Origin: Amycolatopsis bartoniae
GTDB lineage: Bacteria; Actinomycetota; Actinomycetes; Mycobacteriales; Pseudonocardiaceae
Direction: 5' to 3'
NCBI RefSeq assembly: GCF_014191255.1
Contig: NZ_JACHWH010000003.1
Span: 315,501-379,500 of the forward strand
DNA length: 64,000 nucleotides
This document shows positions 45,999 to 54,028 of this stretch, piece by piece. Each line of letters starts with the position of its first letter. Within the stretch, counting starts at the first letter, position 1. The notes below the pieces were generated by a model. It searched no databases. It had not been told where the DNA came from and saw nothing but the letters and a program-made list of their open reading frames with translations. A program made the position numbers and the translations under genes.

Positions 45999-46909
45999 TC
46001 GTGCTCGACGGCGGGCTGGCGACGGAGCTCGAAGCCCGCGGTCACGACCTGTCCGACGAGCTGTGGTCCGCGCGCTTGCTCGCCGACGCGCCCGGGGAGA
46101 TCGTCGCCGTGCACGAAGCGTTCTTCCGGGCCGGCGCGCAGGTCGCGACCACGGCCAGCTACCAGGCGAGCTTCGAGGCTTTCGCCGCGCGCGGGTTCGG
46201 CAGGCGGGAGACCGAGGACCTGTTGCGGCGCAGCGTGGCACTCGCCGCCGAGGCACGCAGCCGCGTCGAGGGACCGCGGTGGATCGCGGCTTCGGTGGGG
46301 CCGTACGGGGCGATGCTGGCGGACGGGTCGGAGTACCGCGGCCGGTACGGGCTGAGCGCGGCTCGGCTCACCGCGTTCCACCGGCCGCGGATCGAGGTCC
46401 TCGCCGAGGCCGGGCCGGACCTGCTCGCACTGGAGACGGTGCCGGACGTCGACGAGGCCGTGGCGATGCTGGCCGCGCTCGAAGGAGCCGACGTGCCGGC
46501 GTGGCTGTCGTACACGATCACCGGCGACCGGACGCGGGCCGGGCAGCCGCTGGAGGAGGCGTTCGCGGTCGCCGCCGGGCGGGACGACGTCCTCGCCGTC
46601 GGCGTGAATTGCTGCGACCCCGAGGACGCGGCCCGCGCGATCCCGCTCGCCCGCGAGGTCAGCGGCAAGCCGGTCGTCGCGTATCCGAACAGTGGCGAGG
46701 GGTGGGACGCCGTCCGGCGCCGCTGGACCGGCCGGTCGCGCTTTGCGCCCGATCGGGTGATCAACGCCGATGCGGCGGGTGGCTGCTGCCGGATCGGCCC
46801 GGCTGCCATCGCGGCGCTCGCCGCCAGCTGTGTGGGTGAAACTCCTGGTCGCGGACTGTCACAAAACCCTGGTGGGAACTTCCCCACCATCCCTCGATCA
46901 GTGGGTTAG
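45995..46909 (+). CDS. mmuM: Homocysteine S-methyltransferase (MmuM-type)
   Basis: The 304-residue zinc enzyme should methylate homocysteine with S-methylmethionine or another sulfonium donor. It opens with the barrel's first strand (VLDGGLATELE) and shows the zinc ligands: C206/C207 in VNCCDPED, and C264 and C265 in GGCCRIG. The last 25 residues after these ligands are low in pattern. The GTG at 45995 overlaps the TetR stop, so the regulator may control methionine recycling. Compared with BHMT-type proteins it has the compact single-domain length. Confidence 0.9.
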   Translation: MIVLDGGLATELEARGHDLSDELWSARLLADAPGEIVAVHEAFFRAGAQVATTASYQASFEAFAARGFGRRETEDLLRRSVALAAEARSRVEGPRWIAASVGPYGAMLADGSEYRGRYGLSAARLTAFHRPRIEVLAEAGPDLLALETVPDVDEAVAMLAALEGADVPAWLSYTITGDRTRAGQPLEEAFAVAAGRDDVLAVGVNCCDPEDAARAIPLAREVSGKPVVAYPNSGEGWDAVRRRWTGRSRFAPDRVINADAAGGCCRIGPAAIAALAASCVGETPGRGLSQNPGGNFPTIPRSVG

Positions 46910-47025
46910 AGATCTCCGCGCGACCAGGTGCGCCATACCGCGTCCATTCGCAGTAGAATCGCCTACCTGCGTGACTGATCAACAGTCACGTTCGGTGGAG
47001 CGGACCTCGAGGAGGCGTACCTGCA

Positions 47026-47829
47026 GTGGCGTCGCCTACCGAAGCACCCGGTTTCGACGGGACGTATCCGAGCATCGCCCGGATCAACGACTTCTGGCTG
47101 GAGGGTACCCACCACAGCCGGGACGACGAAGACTACGCGGGACGCATCGAGCTGTGCGCACCGCACATCCCGTACCTGGTCCGCGCGTCGCGCAGCCTGA
47201 CCGGGCGGATGGTCCGCTACCTCTCGGAGCGGGGCGTCCGGCAGTTCGTCGACCTCGGCTCCGGCGTGCCGACGCGGGGCCACGTGCACGAGGTCGCGCA
47301 GCAGCTGGACCCCGAGGCGCGGGTCGTGTACGTCGACCTCGACCCCGGTGTGGTCGCCGACAGCCGCGAGATCCTCGCGGGCAACGACAAGGTCGCGTAC
47401 CTGCAGCTGGACGTGACCGACCGCGACGCGGTGCTGGGCGATCCCGCCACCCGCGCCCTGATCGACTTCTCCGAGCCGGTCGCCGTGCTGCTCATCGAGA
47501 CGCTGCTCTACCTGCCCGACGAGGCCGACCCCGCCGGTGTGGTGGCGTCGTACGTCGACGCCCTCCCCGCGGGGAGCTACGTCGGGATGTCGCACTGCGG
47601 GGAGGACTCGCAGCTGCGCCAGGGGCTGGACATGTTCAGCCGGATGTTCGGGCAGCCGCCCAACGTGTCGCTGCGGGAGCGGGACGAGCTGGCCGCGTTC
47701 TTCGGGGACCTGGAGCTGGTCGACCCGGGCGTGGTGCCGGTGCTGCTGTGGAAGCCGGCGAACGAGGACGACATGGGCCGCAACCCGGAGCTGGCGCACA
47801 TGTACGCCGGACTCGGGCGGAAGGCTTAG
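47026..47829 (+). CDS. SAM-dependent methyltransferase of the DUF574 (Methyltransf_19) group
   Basis: The 267-residue product matches the actinobacterial S-adenosyl methyltransferase family formerly DUF574. It begins with PSIARINDFWLEGTHHSRDD (16-35), has the SAM-binding segment FVDLGSGVPTRGHVHEVAQQ near 74-93, and VVYVDLDPGVV near 100-110. Members are numerous in Streptomyces and relatives, with unknown substrates. It is monocistronic and followed by a region with three short repeats. Confidence 0.88.
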   Translation: MASPTEAPGFDGTYPSIARINDFWLEGTHHSRDDEDYAGRIELCAPHIPYLVRASRSLTGRMVRYLSERGVRQFVDLGSGVPTRGHVHEVAQQLDPEARVVYVDLDPGVVADSREILAGNDKVAYLQLDVTDRDAVLGDPATRALIDFSEPVAVLLIETLLYLPDEADPAGVVASYVDALPAGSYVGMSHCGEDSQLRQGLDMFSRMFGQPPNVSLRERDELAAFFGDLELVDPGVVPVLLWKPANEDDMGRNPELAHMYAGLGRKA

Positions 47830-47836
47830 GGAGTAG

Positions 47837-48037
47837 TAAGCGCTTTCTCGCGGGGCGGGTGGCGGAGCCCGTCGGAGCTGTAAGCGCTTTCTCGTCGCTG
47901 CGGGTAGCGCCGGTGCTAGCGGTCGGTGGTGGAGTACCGGGGTGGCAGGGAGAGCTGCGGAAGTTCCAGGGGCAGAGAGGGCGGGCCCCCGTCGGCACGC
48001 CGGGCTGGGGCGGGACGAAGGCCCGTAAGCGCTTCCT
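47837..48037. repeat. Three copies of a TAAGCGCTT(T/C)CT palindromic element
   Basis: The elements lie at 47837-47850 (TAAGCGCTTTCTCG), 47881-47894 (same 14 bases) and 48026-48037 (TAAGCGCTTCCT). Each centres on the palindrome AAGCGCTT. Spacings are 44 and 145 bases. They sit between two convergent genes, so they are not at a promoter. LacI-type operators have a similar GCGC core; a repeat family or a terminator-linked element is equally possible. Confidence 0.6.
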
Positions 48038-48953
48038 AACCCGCCACCAGAGGGATCACCGCGATGAGTACCTCGCCCAGGGTGGCTACCGGGAGGGTGC
48101 GCTTCAGCATCGGGCCCGCGCGAGGCGCTTCGCCGCGCAGGGTGGGGGGTAGCTGGGACAGCGCCAGCGCCAGGAAGACCACGTGCGCGGCCAGGCCGAG
48201 CAGGCACCACGGCCCGTAGGCCGCCCACAGGCCCCAGCCCAGCGTCAGCAATCCCAGCGCTACCAAGCCGCACGCCAGGGCCAGTGCGCGCGCCGGGCCG
48301 TAGCGCACCGCCGGGGTGTTCATGCCCGTCGCCGTGTCGGCGGCGTGGTCCGGGAGCGCCCACCAGACCGTGCGGCCCGTGGACAGCACCGAGGCCCCGG
48401 CGACGATCAGCCACGTCCAGGGTGGCACCTCGGCCCTCACCGCCACGTACGCGAGCAGGACCGGCAGGCCCATCGACGCGATCCCGAAAGCAGCGGAACC
48501 TGCCAGCCCGCGGCGCTTCAGGCGCGCCGGTTCGAGGTTGTACAGCAACTGGGCGCCGATGATCGCCGAGGCCACCGTCAGCGGCCACCAGCGGCCCCAG
48601 CCCACGCCGAGCACCAGCAGCAGTGTGAGCGCCCCGACCAGTTCCCCGCACGCCCAGTTCAGCGCTCGCGCCCGGCCGAACCGGCCCGCCGCGCCCGCCA
48701 GGTAGCCCTTCTCCGTGTGCCGGGTGTCGGTGGACATGTCGACCGCCACGTTCAACGCCAGCGGCGCCACGATGAGCAGCAGGTTCGCGGCGATCGCGAG
48801 CACCGCGGGTGGCGAAACGAGCCCGCCGAGACCCGATCCCGCGAACAGGCAGCCCCAAATGGAGTAACACACGTAATTGACCGGCAGCGGAAATTGCAGA
48901 CGGTGCAGGACGACGATATCGCGCCACGCCGGGCGCTCGGCTAGTCGCGGCAC
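48036..48953 (-). CDS. UbiA-superfamily prenyltransferase or terpene cyclase
   Basis: The 305-residue product has about nine hydrophobic helices and two Asp motifs: NVAVDMSTD near 67-75 and PDHAAD near 182-187, at the positions of the two metal-binding sites of UbiA enzymes. UbiA proteins usually attach prenyl chains to aromatic acceptors, but some, such as PtmT1 of platensimycin biosynthesis, act as terpene synthases. GTG 48953 overlaps the upstream P450 gene by 13 bases, so it is coupled. With a class II cyclase and a P450 in the same operon and no other class I synthase, a cyclising or prenyl-transferring role is inferred. Confidence 0.82.
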   Translation of the reverse strand: MPRLAERPAWRDIVVLHRLQFPLPVNYVCYSIWGCLFAGSGLGGLVSPPAVLAIAANLLLIVAPLALNVAVDMSTDTRHTEKGYLAGAAGRFGRARALNWACGELVGALTLLLVLGVGWGRWWPLTVASAIIGAQLLYNLEPARLKRRGLAGSAAFGIASMGLPVLLAYVAVRAEVPPWTWLIVAGASVLSTGRTVWWALPDHAADTATGMNTPAVRYGPARALALACGLVALGLLTLGWGLWAAYGPWCLLGLAAHVVFLALALSQLPPTLRGEAPRAGPMLKRTLPVATLGEVLIAVIPLVAG

Positions 48954-50176
48954 GAAAGCACTTCCATGCGCAATTTCGGTGACGGCGCCATCGCGTGCCC
49001 ACGCAATTGCGCGACCCCGGCACGCGGATTCACGCAGCGCAGTTCCCGCCGCCGCAGCAACGCGGCCACGAGCATCCGGACCTCCACCTGCCCGAGCTGG
49101 CTGCCGAGGCAGTGCCTGCTGCCGCCGCCGAACGGGAAGTACCGGTCGGCGGGCACGCGGCCCGACAGAAACCGCCCGGGGTCGAACCGGTGCGGATCCG
49201 GATAGGACTCCGCACGGTGGTGGGCGAGGTAGATGCTCGGCGTGACCACCGTGCCCGCTTCCAGGACACCACCGGCGTGCGGGCACTCCTCCGCCAGCAC
49301 ACGGTTCCCCGCCGCCGGAACCGGAGGGGTTATCCGTAACGTCTCCTGCACCACCGCCTGCAGCAACGGGACCTGCTCGGCGGTGAACCCGTCGTCGGTG
49401 GTCCGATCCAGTTCGGCGAGTACGCGGGCGCGGACGTCTTCGTTGCGGTCGAGCCAGTACAGCGCCCACGCCGCCGTCGACGCCGTGGTTTCGTGGCCCG
49501 CGAACAACAACGACACGATCTGGTCCCGCAGCTCGCCGTCGTCGAGGTCCGCGAACGGGCCGTCCTCGGCCAGCAACCGCCCCGCCAGCGTCGCCGGGTT
49601 CTCCCTGGCGGCCGTGCGTGCGCTGCGGACCAGCAGCTCCTCCAGCCGCGGGCCCGGCAACGGCAGCCGCCCGCGCAGGTAACGGTAGGCGAGCGTGCGG
49701 TAGCGCGAGCCCAGCGCCAGGTCCATCCAGCGCGCGAACGGGTGCAGCACCTCGTCTTCGGCCCGGCCGAACACGATCGTCGCCATGATCCGCAGCGCCA
49801 CCTGCCGCGTCCAGTCGGCCACCCGGAACCTGCGGCCCGGCCCCAGTTCGTCGATCGCCGAGTGCACCGTGGCCCCGATCAGCGCGCGGTAGTCCTGCAG
49901 CCGCCGCCCGCGCAGCGGGGTGCCCAGTACGCGGCGGTACGCGGCGTGCCGCTCTCCTTCCTGCCACAGCAGGGACCGCGGGCCCAGCAGCGGCCGGAAC
50001 GAGCGGCTGCCGGGGTGACCGAGCCCGGCGTCCGCACGGAACAGCTCCCCGATGAGCTCCGGATCCCAGACCAGGCAACGGTCTTCGCGTTGCCGCAGGA
50101 TCCCGTTCGGCAGGTCCGCGTGGGCGTCGAGGAACGGCAGCGTACGGAAGACGAGCCGGAGCTCCGTGCGGTTCAT
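48941..50176 (-). CDS. Cytochrome P450 of the terpene operon
   Basis: The 411-residue P450 has the I-helix oxygen-binding motif AGHETTAS near 240, the K-helix EETLR-type motif (QETLR) near 285 and the heme loop FPFGGGSRHCLG with the thiolate Cys near 356. It should oxidise the terpene made by the upstream cyclase. ATG 50174-50176 shares one base with the stop of that cyclase (TGATG), and its own stop lies inside the start region of the UbiA gene. Electron-transfer partners are not encoded here. Confidence 0.93.
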   Translation of the reverse strand: MNRTELRLVFRTLPFLDAHADLPNGILRQREDRCLVWDPELIGELFRADAGLGHPGSRSFRPLLGPRSLLWQEGERHAAYRRVLGTPLRGRRLQDYRALIGATVHSAIDELGPGRRFRVADWTRQVALRIMATIVFGRAEDEVLHPFARWMDLALGSRYRTLAYRYLRGRLPLPGPRLEELLVRSARTAARENPATLAGRLLAEDGPFADLDDGELRDQIVSLLFAGHETTASTAAWALYWLDRNEDVRARVLAELDRTTDDGFTAEQVPLLQAVVQETLRITPPVPAAGNRVLAEECPHAGGVLEAGTVVTPSIYLAHHRAESYPDPHRFDPGRFLSGRVPADRYFPFGGGSRHCLGSQLGQVEVRMLVAALLRRRELRCVNPRAGVAQLRGHAMAPSPKLRMEVLSCRD

Positions 50177-51744
50177 CAAGCGGTCCGCTCCGATCCGTGG
50201 CGCAGCCGCGCGAGGTGCGCGGCGGTGCGGGGGTGGTTCTTCGCGACGTGCAACGCCGCGATGGTCTCCGCGCGGATGATCCGGGCCGGGGTGTAGAGGT
50301 CCTTGTCGTGCCACAACGGCGGGCACGGCGAGGGCTGGGAGTCGAGCAGGAACGCGCAGCCGCGCACGGCCGCGTCCTCGATCGCGGCGTCCGCCCGGAT
50401 CGTCCTGGCGCGCAACAGGATCTGCACGGCGTAAGCGGTCTCCTCGGCCGTGCCGTCCCAGAAACCCCAGGACCCGTTGCGGTGCTGGGTTTCCAGCACC
50501 CATCGCACGGCGCGGCGGATCGCGGCGCGGCTCTCCCCGAAGCCGTTGAGCGCGACGACGCACGTCACGGTGGCGTAGTACGGGGACGCGTGCCACTTGT
50601 CCGTCCAGCTGCCGTCGGGGTGCTGCTGCCCGCACAGCCACGAGGTCAGGCCGAGCATCGCCTCCGCCACCCTGGGCGTGGGCCGGGGGCAGGCCGCGAA
50701 AGCCTGCAGGACATGGGCGTTCGTGCTCACCGACGGCGTGCGCTCCTCGGGGAACGTGCTGAAGTGCTCGCCGGCCTGGTACTGCCACAGGGAGTCCAGC
50801 GGCGCCGGTGCGCCCAGGTTCGCCAGCGCGTGCAGCGTGGTCGACGTGTCGTCCGCGTCCGGCGGCAGTCCCGCGCCACCGGCCACCCCGGACTCGCCGA
50901 TCGCCGCGCGCAGGCCGTGCACCAGTTCCGGCGGTACCGTGACGGGAATCCCCACGTCGGTGAACGTGGTGAGCACCCACGCCCGCTCGAACACGTCCAG
51001 CGGAGCGGCCACCGGCACCGGCCCGCCGTGCCGCGCCTGCAGGAACTCCAGGTAGCGCACGGCGGGATGCGGGTTCGCCGTGGTGGCCGCGTCGCCGAAC
51101 CACGCCGCGGTGGCGGCGGGGGAGCAGCCGACGCCGAACCGGCCCGGCCGCACGAAGGACAGGCCCTGCGCCACCGGACCCAGCATTTCCAGCGAGTGCC
51201 ACAGTTTCTCGGGCAGCACCGCGCCCTCTTCGACCGCTCCGCGCAGCATCAGCAGGACTTCCGGATACGTGTCCGCCGGGCAGGGGAGCCGGGCGCCGTC
51301 ACCCCAGGCTTCCAGTCCTGGCAACGGTTCCGCCTCCAGCCCGGCCAGCCGCAGGTTGAGCTCGGCGACCAGCCAGGGCACCAGCAGCTCGACCGCCACC
51401 GTGTCCGGCAGCGAGACCTCCTTGCCCGCGGACAGTTTTCCGAACAGTGCGTGCAGTCCGCGGTGGACCGCCGCCGCCACCGTGGGAGCCGGGTTCCTGG
51501 CCTGCTCGGCGAACAGCGCGTCGGTGGCCGCGAGCGTCGGCAACACGGCGTACTCGCCGGGCCCGCTCCAGGTTCCGTCCGGGTTCTGCGCCTCCACCAG
51601 GAAGCGAATTCTGCCCGCGTGGCCCGCCAGCGCGGGCGCCAGCGCGGCCACCCGCGCGGTTTCGTAGAGGGACGGCAGGAAATCGCCGGAGGAGTCCGCC
51701 GCCATTTCGACGAGGAGCCGCCTGGCCAGATTCGCCAAATCCAT
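50176..51744 (-). CDS. Class II diterpene cyclase (copalyl diphosphate synthase-like)
   Basis: The 522-residue product has the class II protonation motif DxDD as D296-A-D298-D299 and QW-type repeats (QNPDGTW 53-59, QHPDGSW 374-380, QHRNGSW 420-426). The length equals bacterial class II diterpene synthases such as Rv3377c-type and PtmT2-type enzymes and is shorter than squalene-hopene cyclases. It should cyclise geranylgeranyl diphosphate to a labdane-type diphosphate. No class I DDxxD motif is present. ATG 51744 has GGGGGGTG upstream. It is the first gene of the operon and diverges from the PAC2 gene. Confidence 0.87.
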   Translation of the reverse strand: MDLANLARRLLVEMAADSSGDFLPSLYETARVAALAPALAGHAGRIRFLVEAQNPDGTWSGPGEYAVLPTLAATDALFAEQARNPAPTVAAAVHRGLHALFGKLSAGKEVSLPDTVAVELLVPWLVAELNLRLAGLEAEPLPGLEAWGDGARLPCPADTYPEVLLMLRGAVEEGAVLPEKLWHSLEMLGPVAQGLSFVRPGRFGVGCSPAATAAWFGDAATTANPHPAVRYLEFLQARHGGPVPVAAPLDVFERAWVLTTFTDVGIPVTVPPELVHGLRAAIGESGVAGGAGLPPDADDTSTTLHALANLGAPAPLDSLWQYQAGEHFSTFPEERTPSVSTNAHVLQAFAACPRPTPRVAEAMLGLTSWLCGQQHPDGSWTDKWHASPYYATVTCVVALNGFGESRAAIRRAVRWVLETQHRNGSWGFWDGTAEETAYAVQILLRARTIRADAAIEDAAVRGCAFLLDSQPSPCPPLWHDKDLYTPARIIRAETIAALHVAKNHPRTAAHLARLRHGSERTA

Positions 51745-51969
51745 CGACACCCCCCGGAATTCGTGGCGGTGCCGGGGCCGGAAACCGCCGCGGAACTGCG
51801 GCCGTCGTGACAGGGAGAAATCCAAAGTATCACCACACACTGCCAACAAGACCGCTTTTCCTCCGTCCGGCCCAGCGGGTTGGTGCCGTAGGGGGGTTGC
51901 CCCTGCGCTACCCGTCGCGGGATGAATCCGCCGTCCCAGTACGTTCATCCTGGAGAAGGACTGCCCGAG

Positions 51970-52896
51970 GTGACCCAGGAGGCTAAGGTGTTCGATCCGG
52001 AGGAGCTCTACGAGGTGGACTCGGAGCTGCCCGAGCTCACCGGCGCGGTGCTGCTGCACCAGCTCGACGGGTTCGTGGACGCGGGCCTGGCGGGCAAGGC
52101 CGTCAGCGAACACCTCGAATCCCGCCTGGAGTACACCGTCGCCGCCCGGTTCGACGTCGACCGGCTGATCGACTACCGCGCCCGCCGGCCCATGATGACC
52201 TTCGCCGCCGACCACTGGGCCGGCTACGAAGCGCCCGAGCTGGCCGTCAAGCTGTTCCACGACGAGGCGGGCACGCCGTTCCTGCTGCTGACCGGGCCCG
52301 AGCCCGACCACGAGTGGGAGCGCTACGCCGCGGCGGTGCGCAGCCTCGTCGAGCGGTGGGAGCTGCGGATGGTCGTGTCGTACCAGGGCATTCCGATGGG
52401 CGCCCCGCACACGCGCCCGCTGGGCGTGACGGCGCACGCGACCCGCAAGGAGCTGGTGGGGGAGTACCAGCAGGTGCTCAACCGGCTGCAGGTGCCGGGC
52501 AGCGCGACCGGGCTGACGGAGTTCCGCCTCGGCGAGGCGGGGCACGACGCGGTGGGCTTCGCCGCGCACGTGCCGCACTACCTGGCCCAGTCGCGGTATC
52601 CGGCGGCCGGCGTGACGCTGCTCGGCTCGATCTCGCGGGTCGCGGGGCTGTCGGTGCCCGACGAGGCGCTGGTGGAGTCCGCGCGCCGCACGGACGCCGA
52701 GATCGCGCGGCAGGTGGCCGAGTCCGACGAGGTCGCGGAGGTCGTGCGCGCGCTGGAGCAGCAGTACGACACGTTCGTCGAGGCGATGGACCGCAAGAGC
52801 CTGCTTGCCGAGGAGGTCGAGCAGATGCCGACGGCCGAGGAGCTCGGCGCCGAGTTCGAGCGCTTCCTCGCCGAGCAGCAGGACCGCGGGGAGTAG
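51970..52896 (+). CDS. PAC2-family protein
   Basis: The 308-residue product matches the PAC2 (proteasome assembly chaperone 2-like) family. The segment LLHQLDGFVDAGLAGKAVSEHL near 28-49 and VVSYQGIPMGAPHTRP near 137-152 are the family blocks. Actinobacterial members are conserved but have unknown function; some reports place them near the Pup/proteasome system, which is not seen here. GTG 51970 has GGAGAAGGA at 51952-51960, so the longer open frame is not used. Confidence 0.88.
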   Translation: MTQEAKVFDPEELYEVDSELPELTGAVLLHQLDGFVDAGLAGKAVSEHLESRLEYTVAARFDVDRLIDYRARRPMMTFAADHWAGYEAPELAVKLFHDEAGTPFLLLTGPEPDHEWERYAAAVRSLVERWELRMVVSYQGIPMGAPHTRPLGVTAHATRKELVGEYQQVLNRLQVPGSATGLTEFRLGEAGHDAVGFAAHVPHYLAQSRYPAAGVTLLGSISRVAGLSVPDEALVESARRTDAEIARQVAESDEVAEVVRALEQQYDTFVEAMDRKSLLAEEVEQMPTAEELGAEFERFLAEQQDRGE

Positions 52897-52899
52897 CCG

Positions 52900-53991
52900 C
52901 TACAGGCCCTTGCGCAGGGCGGTGACGCGGTCGGCGGCCGCGGTGAAGTCGGCCTGGTCGAGCTGGCCCGACTGGACCGCCGCGGTCAGCGCGTCCGCCG
53001 CGTCGTCGCCCTGCGTCGCGTCGCGGGCGGAGCACAGGATGAGGTCCATGCCCGCCGCGGCCGCCGCCACCGCGCGCTGGCCCGTGGCGCCGTACGCCTG
53101 CAGCGAACCGGCCTCCAGCGCGTCCGTGACCGTCACGCCGGCGAAGCCCAGGCGCTGCCGCAGCTCCTGCCGCACCACCGTGGCGGACAGCCCGGCCGGG
53201 TTGGCCGCGTCGAGCGCGGGGTAGGTGGCCCACGAGACCATGACCAGCTTGACCCCGGCGGAGAACGCCGCCGGGTACGGCGCCTCGTCGACCGTGCGCA
53301 GGGTCTGCAGCGGCACGTTCAGGGTGACCGGCTGGGTGTCGGTGTTCTGGTTGGTCGTGGCGGCCCCGAGACCAGGGAAGTGCTTGGCGGTCGCCGCGAC
53401 GCCGCCCTGCTGCTGGGCGGTGATGAACGCCTTGCCCAGGTTCCCCACCACGGCCGGATCCTTGCTGTAGGAGCGGCCGTAGTGGTCGTCGAAGTCGCCT
53501 TCGGTGCGGTACACGTCGAGCACGGGCGCGAGGTTCACGTTCAGCCCCACGCCCGCGAGGTTCTGCGCGGCACCCGTGCCGGCCTGCGTGGCCGCCGCGA
53601 CCGGGTCGGCCGCCTGGCCGATCTGCTTCTCCGACAGCGTGGGCTCGCCGGGCAGCCGGCGTACCTGGCCGCCCTCCTGGTCGGTCATCAGCAGCAGCGG
53701 CGCCTGCACCGGGCTCTGCGCGTTCGCGTCCTGCAGCTGCTTGACCACTCCGGCGAGCTGCTGCGGACTCTGGATGTTCTCCCCGAAGAAGATCACCCCC
53801 GCGGCCTCCCCGGCGCGGATACGGTCGAGCAGGCTCTGCGGCGGCGTCAGCCCGGAATAGGAGTAGACCACCCGTTGCCCCGCCTGCTGACGCGGGGAAA
53901 GCGCTTGCGCGTGCGACGTTCCGGCGAGGGCGAACACCCCGCCCAGCACGATGGCGAGCACGACGCGAAGCCAGCGGCCGGCGTTTCCCAT
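52900..53991 (-). CDS. Secreted GH3 glycoside hydrolase, NagZ-like
   Basis: The 363-residue product has a cleavable signal peptide (about 1-30, ending AQA-like) and one GH3 barrel. The beta-N-acetylglucosaminidase pattern includes DQEGGQVRRL near 104-113, KHFPGLGAATTNQNTD near 197-212, and the nucleophile Asp in VTDALEAG near 285. Most of the loop bearing the Asp-His dyad differs from E. coli NagZ. It should trim wall glycan outside the cell. It is convergent with PAC2 and followed by the carboxylesterase on the same strand. Confidence 0.9.
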   Translation of the reverse strand: MGNAGRWLRVVLAIVLGGVFALAGTSHAQALSPRQQAGQRVVYSYSGLTPPQSLLDRIRAGEAAGVIFFGENIQSPQQLAGVVKQLQDANAQSPVQAPLLLMTDQEGGQVRRLPGEPTLSEKQIGQAADPVAAATQAGTGAAQNLAGVGLNVNLAPVLDVYRTEGDFDDHYGRSYSKDPAVVGNLGKAFITAQQQGGVAATAKHFPGLGAATTNQNTDTQPVTLNVPLQTLRTVDEAPYPAAFSAGVKLVMVSWATYPALDAANPAGLSATVVRQELRQRLGFAGVTVTDALEAGSLQAYGATGQRAVAAAAAGMDLILCSARDATQGDDAADALTAAVQSGQLDQADFTAAADRVTALRKGL

Positions 53992-54028
53992 GGGGAGGCC
54001 CCCTGGAGTTTCGGCGACAGGACCGGGC

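Noticed and set aside
53890..53910. A further AAGCGCTT copy in the GH3 gene
   Set aside because: It lies inside coding sequence encoding the signal-peptide region and lacks the flanking TAAG...TCT bases of the three repeats, so chance is the best explanation.
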